This document shows positions 43,361 to 52,005 of a DNA stretch of 64,000 bases, piece by piece. The notes beneath the pieces are model-generated. The model had not been told where the DNA came from and did not search any database. It worked only from the letters and a program-made list of their open reading frames with translations. The translations under genes were made by a program, and so were the position numbers. The DNA comes from CAYXLI01 sp964464925. Its GTDB lineage: Bacteria > Acidobacteriota > Terriglobia > Bryobacterales > Bryobacteraceae. Positions within the stretch are counted from its first letter, which is position 1. Every line of letters starts with the position of its first letter. The stretch lies in contig CAYXLI010000014.1 of assembly GCA_964464925.1 (NCBI GenBank), positions 67,285 to 131,284 on the forward strand. Direction: 5' to 3'.

Positions 43361-44407
43361 ATGAACAGTCAAGGGGCAAATGGGCGTTTGGTTCTGGAAT
43401 CGGCGGATCACCGTGCCCGCCTCGATGCCAAACTGAGGCGCGAACTGGGCGATACCGTCCTGTCGGCACTCGACGATGCCCGGACCGAGGACATCGTTCT
43501 CAACCCAGACGGGCGTCTGTGGGTGAAGCGGCAGGGAATGGGATTTGCCGTTGCGGGCGAGATGTTCGCTGCCCAGGCCCAGGCGGCTATCGGAACAATT
43601 GCCGCACAGCGGGGCACCGTTGCGAACTACGACCGCCCCATTCTGGAGACGGAACTTCCAGTGGACGGGAGCCGGTTCGAGGGCATCGTCCCGCCTGTCG
43701 TTCGCCGGCCCATCTTCGCCATCCGCCTCCGGCCTCGCCGGGTATTCACGTTGGAGGATTACGAAGCCGGCGACATTCTGAGCTGCTCTTCAGATCCTCG
43801 GAACGCGCAAAGGTCGCGTCGGTCCTTCGCGGAAACTGTCCGCGGGTTGAGCCACGGCGAAGTGATTCGGGCGGCCATCCGGGATCGGAGGAACATCCTA
43901 ATCGTCGGCTCTACCGGGTCCGGCAAGACCACGCTGGTGAACGCGATTCTCGAAGCTGTCGCGCGGATCTCTCCCTCAGATCGCGTCATCACGATCGAGG
44001 ACACGATGGAGCTGCAATGTCCCGTCGAGAACTACGTTGACCTGCGCGCCGTTGCCGGCGTGAGCATGCTCGATTGTCTCCGGGCGTGCATGCGCCTGAA
44101 GCCGACCCGAATCGTAGTGGGAGAGGTTCGCGGAGCCGAGGCCCACGTAATGCTCAAGAGCTGGAATACCGGGCATCCGGGCGGAGTGGCGACAATCCAC
44201 GCCAACGATGCCCTCAGCGGGTTGGTTCGGCTGGAGTCCCTTGTGGCCGAGGCGACCAGTGCGCCTCAGCAAAGTCTCATCGCCGAAGCCGTCGATCTGG
44301 TGATCTTCATCGACGAGGAATCAAGTTTGGCAGCTGGCCGAAAAGTGCGGGAGCTGCTAGTGGTGACCGGGTACGACCAAGGCCGCTACCTGGTCGAGTA
44401 TGTCTGA
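43361..44407 (+). CDS. trbB: TrbB, VirB11-type secretion ATPase
   Basis: 348 aa. Walker A ILIVGSTGSGKTTLVNAILE, Asp box VITIEDTMELQC, Walker B RIVVGEVRGAEAHVMLKSW, His box GGVATIHANDALSGLVRLES. First gene of trbBCDEJKLFGI. The ATG directly abuts the operator palindrome and has no Shine-Dalgarno, so translation may be from a very short or leaderless mRNA; a downstream start cannot be excluded. Confidence 0.93.
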   Translation: MNSQGANGRLVLESADHRARLDAKLRRELGDTVLSALDDARTEDIVLNPDGRLWVKRQGMGFAVAGEMFAAQAQAAIGTIAAQRGTVANYDRPILETELPVDGSRFEGIVPPVVRRPIFAIRLRPRRVFTLEDYEAGDILSCSSDPRNAQRSRRSFAETVRGLSHGEVIRAAIRDRRNILIVGSTGSGKTTLVNAILEAVARISPSDRVITIEDTMELQCPVENYVDLRAVAGVSMLDCLRACMRLKPTRIVVGEVRGAEAHVMLKSWNTGHPGGVATIHANDALSGLVRLESLVAEATSAPQQSLIAEAVDLVIFIDEESSLAAGRKVRELLVVTGYDQGRYLVEYV

Positions 44408-44429
44408 CCGAATCCATTTGGAGGTACGA

Positions 44430-44747
44430 ATGAACTCACTCTTCAAGCGAACGATGCTGGCTCCGCTCTTCCTGCTGGCAAGCCGTGCAGCATGGGCGGG
44501 CGGCGGTGGCGGCGGACTCCCGTGGGAGACTCCGCTCAACACGGTGGCACAGTCACTGACGGGTCCGGTCGCCCTTTCCATTTCACTTATCGCTCTCATG
44601 GTGGCCGGTGGAACCCTTGTGTTCGGCGGCGAACTGAGCGAGTTCGCCCGGCGGTCCTGCGTGGCGGTGTTGGCGATCGCCTTCCTGGTGCTCGGGGCCG
44701 GTTTCATGACGAGCCTGTTCGGCGTTGGCGGCGCAACGGTCATCTAG
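44430..44747 (+). CDS. trbC: TrbC, VirB2-type pilin precursor
   Basis: 105 aa from ATG at 44430, preceded by GGAGG (this start excludes the 10-codon extension). Signal sequence LAPLFLLASRAAWAGGGGGG, then two hydrophobic segments (SLTGPVALSISLIALMVAGG and SCVAVLAIAFLVLGAGFMTS). In RP4 the pilin is trimmed and cyclised by TraF, encoded at 30294. Confidence 0.88.
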   Translation: MNSLFKRTMLAPLFLLASRAAWAGGGGGGLPWETPLNTVAQSLTGPVALSISLIALMVAGGTLVFGGELSEFARRSCVAVLAIAFLVLGAGFMTSLFGVGGATVI

Positions 44748-44754
44748 GGGCGCT

Positions 44755-45066
44755 ATGGACAAGCCGCGGGAGGTCGTAATCCATCAAAGCGCAAACCGCC
44801 CCCACCTGCTTCTTGGGGGTGATCGGGAACTGGTGCTGTTTTCGGCTCTGCTCTCCGCAATGCTGATCTTCGCGCTCGTCACCTGGTGGGGCGTGCTGAC
44901 CGGCATCATGCTTTGGTTCCTAGCAGTCGCCATCTTGAGCCGGATGGGAAAAGCGGACCCCCTCCTGCGGCAGGTCTACCTGCGTCATCTGCGGTACCGG
45001 CCCTTCTATCCGGCGAAGGCAGCCATACACGGGCGGTCGATAGCGACCCCGCGGAGTTGGAGGTAA
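44755..45066 (+). CDS. trbD: TrbD, VirB3-like inner-membrane protein
   Basis: 103 aa from ATG at 44755 after AGGGG. VVIHQSANRPHLLLGGDREL followed by two membrane helices (VLFSALLSAMLIFALVTWWG, VLTGIMLWFLAVAIL) and a basic tail is TrbD-like. 7 bp after trbC and 4 bp before trbE. Confidence 0.88.
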   Translation: MDKPREVVIHQSANRPHLLLGGDRELVLFSALLSAMLIFALVTWWGVLTGIMLWFLAVAILSRMGKADPLLRQVYLRHLRYRPFYPAKAAIHGRSIATPRSWR

Positions 45067-45070
45067 ACCA

Positions 45071-47524
45071 ATGCAGATCACCGAGCATCGAACTGGCGCG
45101 CGCGGTCTTGCCGACCTGCTCCTGTACGACTCCCTTGTCGACGATGGTGTTCTGCTCCTCCAGGACGGAGCTCTCCTGGCGGCCTGGACGTTCCGTGGTC
45201 CCGACATGGCGTCGGCAACGCATGCCGAGATGGCCGCGCTGAGCGCCCGCCTGAATACGGTGCTCCGACTCGGAGGCGGATGGATGGTTCAGTGTGACGC
45301 CATCCGGTCCAAGGCTCCCGGTTACCCGGAGGCCGGTGCCTTTCCGGATTTGGTGACGGCCCTCATAGATGAAGAGCGCCGCGAACAGTTCATGGCCGAG
45401 GGGGTGCATTTCGAGAGCGAATATTTCCTTGCCTTGACGTACCTGCCACCCGAGCAGCACGAGGAGCGCGTAAAGGGCTTTCTCTTCGAGGGACAACGGC
45501 AGATAAAGTCCGGTGCTCAGAAGACCCTTGAGTATTTCAAGAGTCGCGTCGCTTCGTTTGAAGACCTGTTCGGCTCGCTCTTTCAGGTCCGTCGCCTCAA
45601 GGGCAGGCGTTTCGCCGACGACGCCGGGTTTCCTCACGTTCAGGACGATCTTCTGCGCTACGTGCACCGATGCGTAACGATGGCGGATCACCCAATCGAA
45701 CTCCCCGCCGTACCCGCTTACCTCAACGATCTGCTGGGCACGCAAGATCTCGTCGGCGGGATCGCCCCGAAGATCGGGACGAAGCATATCCGGGCGATTG
45801 CGGTTGACGGTTTTCCGCGGGCGAGCTTCCCCGGCATTCTGGGGGCGCTCGACAACCTCGCTATCGAATACCGTTGGCACACGCGGGCGATCCTCCTGGA
45901 CCCAGAAGAGGCTCGTGGGCTCCTGGACAAGACCAGGCGCAAGTGGCGCTCGAAGGTGCGCGGCTGGAAAGACCAGTTGCTGCGAACGGAAACCGGGCCG
46001 ACGAATATCTACGCCCAGGAGATGGCGGCCGACGCTGAGGAAGCGATGAGCGTCGCCGCGTCCGGCGATGTTCAGTTTTGTCTCTTCACCACACTGATCC
46101 TCGTCTTCGACACGGATCAAGGCCGTCTCGAGGAATCGGCGGCTCTCGTGGTGAAGACGATTCAGAATCTCGGTTTTGCCTGTCGAATCGAGTCGGTGAA
46201 TGCGCTCGAAGCCTGGCGGGGTAGCCTCCCTGGGGATGGGTACCGGAACGCTCGTCGAGTGATCCTGCACACCCTGAACCTGGCCGACATGATGCCGATT
46301 ACGGCGGTATGGGCAGGTTCCAGGAAGAACCCTTCACCGTTGATGCCGGCAAAGAGCCCGCCGCTGATGTTCGCGGCTACGACCGGTGCGACTCCGTTCC
46401 GTCTCAACCTGCATGTCGGCGATCTCGGCCACACGCTGATGGTCGGACCTCCGGGTTCGGGCAAATCGACGTGCCTCGGCGCAATTACGGCGCAGTGGTT
46501 CCGTTATCCGCGCGCCCAGGTATTTGCATTCGACAAGGGCTACTCGCTGATGGCGCTAACGGCGGCGGCAGGCGGTGAATTCTACGACATCGGTGGGGAA
46601 AGGACGGCGTGGGCGTTCTGCCCGTTGAAAGAGATCGACACCCCGGCGGACGTGGCGTGGGCCGTGGACTGGCTGGAAGGCCTCTGCGCGTTGCAGGACT
46701 TCAAGGTGAGTCCTCGCGAGCGCAACGCCCTGGCCGAAGCCGTAATCCTGCTCCAGAGCTCGCCGACCCGAACCCTCACGGAGCTGTCCGCGAACGTGCA
46801 GGACACCGAAGTTCGCGAAGCGCTGCAATACTACACGCTCGCTGGCGCGATGGGGCATCTGCTCGACGCCGATCAGGACATGCTCGGGGACGGCCGATTC
46901 CTGACGTTCGAGACGGAGCACCTGATGAACCTCGGCGAGAAAGCTGTGGTCGCGGTCCTTCTCTACTTGTTCAGGCGGATCGAAAAGCGGCTCGACGGTT
47001 CCCCGACTCTGGTGCCGCTCGACGAAGCGTGGGTTTACCTCCGGCATCCGCTCTTTCGGGAGCGGGTGCGGGATTGGCTCAAGACGCTGAGGAAGTTCAA
47101 CGGCGCAGTCCTGCTCGCAACGCAGAACCTCTCGGACATCTTCAACAGCCCGATCCGCGATGTCGTGTTGGAATCCTGTCCGACCAAGATCCTGCTCCCT
47201 AATGCGGAGGCTGCGAACCCGGCATCGAGACAGTTCTACGAATCCATCGGACTGAACGACCGCGAGGTCGAGATGGTCCAGAAAAGCATTCCGAAACGGC
47301 AGTATTACGTCGTCTCGCCGATTGGCCGCAGGATGATCGCGCTTGGCCTCGGTGGCGTCGCGCTGTCGTTTGTCGGCGTGAACGGGCGCGAGGAGCGACA
47401 GCAGTTGGAAGATGTGATCGAAATCCACGGGGAGCAGTGGCCGGCGGAATGGCTGCGCATGCGTGGTCTGCCCGAGTGGGCAGCGTATCTCGAAGAAAAG
47501 TACACGGTAGGAGGTGAGCATTGA
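45071..47524 (+). CDS. trbE: TrbE, VirB4-type secretion ATPase
   Basis: 817 aa, ATG after GGAGG. CagE/TrbE/VirB N-terminal domain; Walker A MVGPPGSGKSTCLGAI around residue 458; Walker B-like LVPLDEAWVYLRHPLFRERV; LLATQNLSDIFNSPIRDVV near the C-terminus. Largest ATPase of the channel. Overlaps the trbJ start by 4 bp. Confidence 0.94.
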   Translation: MQITEHRTGARGLADLLLYDSLVDDGVLLLQDGALLAAWTFRGPDMASATHAEMAALSARLNTVLRLGGGWMVQCDAIRSKAPGYPEAGAFPDLVTALIDEERREQFMAEGVHFESEYFLALTYLPPEQHEERVKGFLFEGQRQIKSGAQKTLEYFKSRVASFEDLFGSLFQVRRLKGRRFADDAGFPHVQDDLLRYVHRCVTMADHPIELPAVPAYLNDLLGTQDLVGGIAPKIGTKHIRAIAVDGFPRASFPGILGALDNLAIEYRWHTRAILLDPEEARGLLDKTRRKWRSKVRGWKDQLLRTETGPTNIYAQEMAADAEEAMSVAASGDVQFCLFTTLILVFDTDQGRLEESAALVVKTIQNLGFACRIESVNALEAWRGSLPGDGYRNARRVILHTLNLADMMPITAVWAGSRKNPSPLMPAKSPPLMFAATTGATPFRLNLHVGDLGHTLMVGPPGSGKSTCLGAITAQWFRYPRAQVFAFDKGYSLMALTAAAGGEFYDIGGERTAWAFCPLKEIDTPADVAWAVDWLEGLCALQDFKVSPRERNALAEAVILLQSSPTRTLTELSANVQDTEVREALQYYTLAGAMGHLLDADQDMLGDGRFLTFETEHLMNLGEKAVVAVLLYLFRRIEKRLDGSPTLVPLDEAWVYLRHPLFRERVRDWLKTLRKFNGAVLLATQNLSDIFNSPIRDVVLESCPTKILLPNAEAANPASRQFYESIGLNDREVEMVQKSIPKRQYYVVSPIGRRMIALGLGGVALSFVGVNGREERQQLEDVIEIHGEQWPAEWLRMRGLPEWAAYLEEKYTVGGEH

Positions 47525-48234
47525 ATCGCAGGCATCTTTTGATATTTGCGGCGGCTCTCGCGCTGCCTGGAACAGGGAATTCCGGAGTTGTCGGCGGGTT
47601 TGCGACGGAGTGGACGCAACTCGCCAATAATCTCCAACTCATCAATTCCTACATTCGCCAGGGTGAAGAACTGCGGCAGAAGATTCTGATGGTGGCCGAC
47701 ATGGCGAAGAACTCGCTCAACCTGCCGATGCAGGTCTTCGGCCCGATCATGGGCGATATTAGCCGTCTTGCTTCAGTGGTGCAGAACGGGCGCGCGCTCG
47801 CCTACTCGATGGCGAACCTCGACGCCGAGTTCCGCAATCGGTTCCGCGGGTACGGCTATAACGCGAACACCTGGTTTCGGGACTACCGCGACTGGTCTCA
47901 GACGAGCCTGGACACGACGCTCGGCACGCTCCGCGCTGCGGGCCTCCAAGGTCAACAACTCGCCAGCGAACAAGCAGTCCTCGACCAACTGCGGACCATG
48001 GCGCAATCCAGCGACGGCCGGATGAAGGCGCTTCAGGTTTCCAACCAGATCATGGAGCAGCAGGTTCAACAGTTAATGAAGCTCCGGCAACTGATCCTCG
48101 CAGACCTTCAAAGCAAACAGGCGTACCAAGCAGCGCAGATTCAGAAGCAGGCCTCTGAAGAAGCAGGTACGGAAAGATACTTTCAATTCGGCGGAAGAAC
48201 CGGCGATGGCAGAGGCTTCCAAGCTGGTCGATGA
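47521..48234 (+). CDS. trbJ: TrbJ, VirB5-like pilus-associated protein
   Basis: 237 aa, TTG start at 47521 with GGAGGTGAG before it, overlapping trbE. Signal peptide MNRRHLLIFAAALALPGTGN; helical, Gln-rich body. The last residues YFQFGGRTGDGRGFQAGR share a motif with the end of the neighbouring TrbK-like lipoprotein. Confidence 0.88.
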   Translation: MNRRHLLIFAAALALPGTGNSGVVGGFATEWTQLANNLQLINSYIRQGEELRQKILMVADMAKNSLNLPMQVFGPIMGDISRLASVVQNGRALAYSMANLDAEFRNRFRGYGYNANTWFRDYRDWSQTSLDTTLGTLRAAGLQGQQLASEQAVLDQLRTMAQSSDGRMKALQVSNQIMEQQVQQLMKLRQLILADLQSKQAYQAAQIQKQASEEAGTERYFQFGGRTGDGRGFQAGR

Positions 48235-48241
48235 TGGAGGG

Positions 48242-48565
48242 ATGAAGCTCACGTGCCTTCTGCTTCTTGTTTTACTGGCGAGCTGTACGCAGGAGCGTCC
48301 CAGTGAGATCGTCCAGCGGGTCCAGAACGCTGGTGCGGGCGATGTTCGCTCGGCTTCGCAACAATCACTGGAACAATGGTTCCGGCAGCACGCCGACATC
48401 GCTAACGAGATCAAGGCGCGTTGCGCACCAATCGAACAGAGCGCGCCTGCCACATGGGGAGACTCAACGGAAGGGCGCGTGTGCAAAGCCGCCAGCGTCG
48501 CCACGGTTTTCCAGTTCACTCCACGCAAGGGCGACGGGCGCGGATTCGGAGCCGGCAACAAGTAG
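48242..48565 (+). CDS. trbK: TrbK-like lipoprotein (entry exclusion candidate)
   Basis: 107 aa from ATG at 48242 (GGAGGG just upstream). MKLTCLLLLVLLASC is a lipoprotein signal with Cys15 as the lipidated residue. RP4 TrbK, in the same position, is a lipoprotein for surface exclusion. The C-terminus FQFTPRKGDGRGFGAGNK mirrors the TrbJ C-terminus. Confidence 0.72.
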   Translation: MKLTCLLLLVLLASCTQERPSEIVQRVQNAGAGDVRSASQQSLEQWFRQHADIANEIKARCAPIEQSAPATWGDSTEGRVCKAASVATVFQFTPRKGDGRGFGAGNK

Positions 48566-48587
48566 GCAATTTGCCCGGCGAGCCGTA

Positions 48588-50105
48588 TTGCTCGCTGCCT
48601 TGGTTTCGTTTGTACTCCTGACCGCCAATTCCGCCTGGGCGCAGACCTCCCCGAGCGCCATGCTCGATCAGTATCGAGCCGTTCGCGGCACCTGGCTGAC
48701 TGTCGCCGCGGGATACGCGAATCGCCTGTTCGGCATCTTGGCGCTCATCGAGTTCGCCTGGACCGGCGCGATGCTAGTCCTGGAGCGCACCGATCTGCAA
48801 GGTTGGACTGCGGCTCTGATTCGCAAAATGATGTTCATCGGCGCGTTCTTCGCGCTCCTGAACTTCGGGGCTGACTGGATTCCGCGGATCATCGAAAGCT
48901 TCCAGATTGTCGGGCAGTCGGCGTCCGGCCTGCCCTCTCTGGCGCCTACTGTCGTCCTGGTGCGGGGGCTCAATATCGCCGGCAATCTTCTGAGTGGAGC
49001 CGCCAACTCCGGGTGGATGGGGAGCTTCGGGACGGCGCTGGCTCTTGTATTCGCCGCCCTGCTCGCGTTTCTCGCATTTCTCGGACTCACGGTTCAACTG
49101 GTCGTCACGCTGGTCGAAAGTTATCTCGTCGTCGGTGCGGGTTATATATTCCTCGGCTTTGGGGGTTCTCGCTGGACGGCTCCGTATGTCGAGCGCTTCA
49201 TCGCATTCGCGGTTTCCACTGGCGTCAAGGTCATGGTTCTGTACCTGCTTCTTGGCGCGGGCATGGCGTTGACGAATACCTGGGAAGCAGCGGCTACCGC
49301 AGTTCCGGGCAGTCCATCTCCAGCCGTCGATGCCCTGGATATCGCTGCTTCGGCTGTGATCCTGTTGATGATTTGCTGGAATGCGCCGAAGTTGGCCGCG
49401 AGCATTCTCGGCGGGTCACCATCCTTCACGGGTGGCGACGCTGTGGGCACCGCGGGAGGATTGGCGCAGGGCGCATTGCTGGTCGGCGCGGCTGCGGCCG
49501 GCGGTGTTGCGCTTGGCGCGAAGATGCTCGCCGCGAAAGGCGGCGCGATGACGGCCGGCCAGGCTGCGGGGCTCGGAGCTGGGGGAGCTGCATCCGGTGG
49601 CGGGATGGGTGGCGGGATGGGTGGCGGATTCGGGTCCGCGGGCCCAGCGGCATCTGGCGGTCCGGGCGGCGGTCCTGCACCGCGACCTGGCGGTAGCGGC
49701 GGCGGTGCGGCTGCCAGCCCATCGGGACCTAGTGGCCAAGTCTCCCCGCCATCGACTGGGAGTTCGAGTGCTGAGCCCGCCGGGAATTCGGCTTCGTCTA
49801 CCAGTTCCTCTGACGAGGGGAGCGACTCCGGAAAGAAGCAAGCAGCCCAAGGCGCAAACTCCGCTGGACCTTCAGCAAGTGGCGCCAATACTTCGGGGAC
49901 GCCGGGCCAGGTCAGTCCCCCATCAGCAGCTGGGAAGTCGAAGCCGGGCTCCGGCCGACTTGCGCGTGCAAGCGAAGCAACAACCCGAGTCTCGCGGAAG
50001 TTGACTGTCGGAACTCAATTCGTGCGGATGGCGCGTTCTGCTGTGCCGCCTGATCACGCGCCGCACAGCGCTCCGCCGGCTTTGAGATCGGAAGGTGAGG
50101 AATGA
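48588..50105 (+). CDS. trbL: TrbL, VirB6-like polytopic channel protein
   Basis: About 505 aa if TTG at 48588 is the start; no ATG or GTG lies close before the hydrophobic leader LAALVSFVLLTANSAWAQTS. The frame is open further upstream through trbK, where RRAV residues would give a better signal peptide, so the start is uncertain. Six or more membrane segments between about 55 and 290 (TrbL domain), then a Gly/Ala/Pro/Ser-rich low-complexity C-terminal tail (49585-49960). ATGA overlap with trbF. Confidence 0.85.
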   Translation: MLAALVSFVLLTANSAWAQTSPSAMLDQYRAVRGTWLTVAAGYANRLFGILALIEFAWTGAMLVLERTDLQGWTAALIRKMMFIGAFFALLNFGADWIPRIIESFQIVGQSASGLPSLAPTVVLVRGLNIAGNLLSGAANSGWMGSFGTALALVFAALLAFLAFLGLTVQLVVTLVESYLVVGAGYIFLGFGGSRWTAPYVERFIAFAVSTGVKVMVLYLLLGAGMALTNTWEAAATAVPGSPSPAVDALDIAASAVILLMICWNAPKLAASILGGSPSFTGGDAVGTAGGLAQGALLVGAAAAGGVALGAKMLAAKGGAMTAGQAAGLGAGGAASGGGMGGGMGGGFGSAGPAASGGPGGGPAPRPGGSGGGAAASPSGPSGQVSPPSTGSSSAEPAGNSASSTSSSDEGSDSGKKQAAQGANSAGPSASGANTSGTPGQVSPPSAAGKSKPGSGRLARASEATTRVSRKLTVGTQFVRMARSAVPPDHAPHSAPPALRSEGEE

Positions 50106-50863
50106 CAAGGAGGGCCATCGTGGCGACAGAAGCAGTTCCGCGGCTCGTGCCGCAAGACCCCGCAGAAGACGAACCGGTTCAGCAGAGCGCCCCTAGAATG
50201 CCGAACCCGGAATCCGCCACGTTTAACCCGTATCTGGCGGCGCGCCGCGAGTGGGATGAACGCTACGGGAATCTAATCACTCGCGCCCGGAATTGGCGTT
50301 TCGCGGCTTTCCTGGCTCTCAGCATCGTCGTGATTGAGACCGGCGGCCTGGTTGCGCTCGCCATGCGATCGAAGGTGGTCCCGTTTGTCGTGGCCGTCGA
50401 TAACCTCGGTCGTGTCGTCGCATCTGGAACGGCCGACCAGGTCTCCGCGGCCGACGATCGACTGAAGCGTGCCGCGCTCGTTCAGTGGGTGAGCGATTGG
50501 AGAACGGTGACCAGTGACGGAGTTGCACAACGGAAAGCGATCGACCGTGTGTACTCCATGATCGGGCGTGGAACGCCGGCGCAGGTTCAGGTCAGTGAGT
50601 ACTACCGGAATGATCCTCCCTACAAGCGCGCCCAAACGCAAATGGTGAGTGTGGATGTGAAGGCGGTGTACGCGAGTAGCGACAAGAGCTGGGAAGTGGA
50701 GTGGGTCGAGACCGCGCGAGGAATCACTGGTGACGTCCAGTCCGAACAACGGTGGAAGGGTTCTTTCACCGTTGCAGTCAACCCGCCGTCCGACGAACGC
50801 CTGGCGCGCGTGAATCCGCTCGGACTTTACCTGACGAATTTGAGTTGGTCGAAGGTGCTGTGA
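50102..50863 (+). CDS. trbF: TrbF, VirB8-like protein
   Basis: 253 aa. Short cytoplasmic N-terminus containing NPYLAARREWDERYGNLITR, one membrane helix (AAFLALSIVVIETGGLVALA), then a periplasmic NTF2-like domain (QVSEYYRNDPPYKRAQTQMV, EWVETARGITGD) and NPLGLYLTNLSWSKVL. Core inner-membrane component. 11 bp before trbG. Confidence 0.92.
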   Translation: MTRRAIVATEAVPRLVPQDPAEDEPVQQSAPRMPNPESATFNPYLAARREWDERYGNLITRARNWRFAAFLALSIVVIETGGLVALAMRSKVVPFVVAVDNLGRVVASGTADQVSAADDRLKRAALVQWVSDWRTVTSDGVAQRKAIDRVYSMIGRGTPAQVQVSEYYRNDPPYKRAQTQMVSVDVKAVYASSDKSWEVEWVETARGITGDVQSEQRWKGSFTVAVNPPSDERLARVNPLGLYLTNLSWSKVL

Positions 50864-50874
50864 AGGGCTGAAAC

Positions 50875-52005
50875 ATGAGAATTCGAATTCTTGAACAATT
50901 CACGCTGGCTTTGGTTTTCGTGGCCGTGCCAATGTGTGCCCAAACGAAAGATGGCAAGACTGCGCCGGTCGAAGTGAAGCGGGTTCCGCCACCGAAGCCT
51001 CTGCCGAAAGAGCCCGTCCCAGCGCCGGATAAGTATCCGTTCGGCCAACTGATCCAGACTCTCGGACCAGATCCGACTGTTGGTGCTGCCGAGGCTGGAA
51101 ACGGAGTGGCGAACACACCGGCATCGACGGGAAGCGCGTCTGCGTCTGAGGTTCCTTCGGACTTCCGTGCTTCGAAAGATGTCCCGCTGCCGTCGACGGC
51201 GCAATCGGCGCTGACCGTCGCGAAAGGGTGGATGGCTGAGAAGCAGACACCTGCGCCCGGCGCCGATGGCCGGGTGCTCTACACCTTTGGCGCGGGGATG
51301 CCAACCGTCGTCTGCGCTCCGATGCGCGTCTGCGTCGTGGAACTCGAAGCTGGTGAGCACCTCTCGGGCGAACCTCACGTAGGCGATTCGGTCCGTTGGG
51401 TGATTTCCCCGGCTATGGCCGGGAGCGGTCGGCAGGAAACGCCCATGCTCGTCATCAAGCCCAAACAGGCTGGCCTCGACACCACACTGCTGATCACGAC
51501 GGACAGACGGGCCTACTACCTTCGGCTTGTCTCGAAGCCCGACGATTACCTCGCGCGTGTCGCCTTTGCGTATCCGGAAGACGAGACGAGTCGCTGGAAG
51601 GCGCGCCTAGCCGAGCAGGAAGCGCGTCGCAAGGAAGAGTTCGAAGCGTCCCAGATCACGCCAGTTGAATCGATCGAGGCCCTCTACTTCGATTACCGGA
51701 TCATCGGCGGCGATCCGAACATGCGCCCGGTGCGTGTGGTTGACGACGGCAAGAAGACGTACCTGCAAATGACGCCGAACGCTGCTCCGAGAGAATTGCC
51801 GGCGCTGGTGATCGTCGGGCCTAAGGGTCCCGAGATGGTCAACTACCGCGTGAAGGGCGACATGTACATCGTTGACCGCCTCTTCGAGCGCGGGGCTCTC
51901 ATCCTGGGCGCGGGCAAACAGGCGCGGAAAGCGGAGATCATCCGGGGCACCTTCCACGGGAAGGTCAAAGGCGATCCCTACGCCAAGGTGGAGGCCAAGC
52001 AATGA
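50875..52005 (+). CDS. trbG: TrbG, VirB9-like outer-membrane-complex protein
   Basis: 376 aa with signal peptide ending VAVPMCAQT and a Pro-rich linker (KRVPPPKPLPKEPVPAPDKY). The VirB9/TrbG/CagX domain shows YTFGAGMPTVVCAPMRVCVV, LDTTLLITTDRRAYYLRLVS, then FDYRIIGGDPNMRPVRVVDD and KTYLQM. Overlaps trbI by 4 bp (ATGA). Confidence 0.92.
   Translation: MRIRILEQFTLALVFVAVPMCAQTKDGKTAPVEVKRVPPPKPLPKEPVPAPDKYPFGQLIQTLGPDPTVGAAEAGNGVANTPASTGSASASEVPSDFRASKDVPLPSTAQSALTVAKGWMAEKQTPAPGADGRVLYTFGAGMPTVVCAPMRVCVVELEAGEHLSGEPHVGDSVRWVISPAMAGSGRQETPMLVIKPKQAGLDTTLLITTDRRAYYLRLVSKPDDYLARVAFAYPEDETSRWKARLAEQEARRKEEFEASQITPVESIEALYFDYRIIGGDPNMRPVRVVDDGKKTYLQMTPNAAPRELPALVIVGPKGPEMVNYRVKGDMYIVDRLFERGALILGAGKQARKAEIIRGTFHGKVKGDPYAKVEAKQ

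Noticed and set aside
44906..46270. 454-aa open frame on the minus strand across trbD/trbE
   Set aside because: It lies antisense to the well-supported trbE gene, has no recognisable motif and no ribosome-binding site; high-GC codon use leaves antisense frames open.
49585..49960. Gly/Pro/Ser-rich repeat as a separate gene or mobile repeat
   Set aside because: It is in frame with trbL and is the low-complexity C-terminal tail often seen in TrbL/VirB6 proteins.
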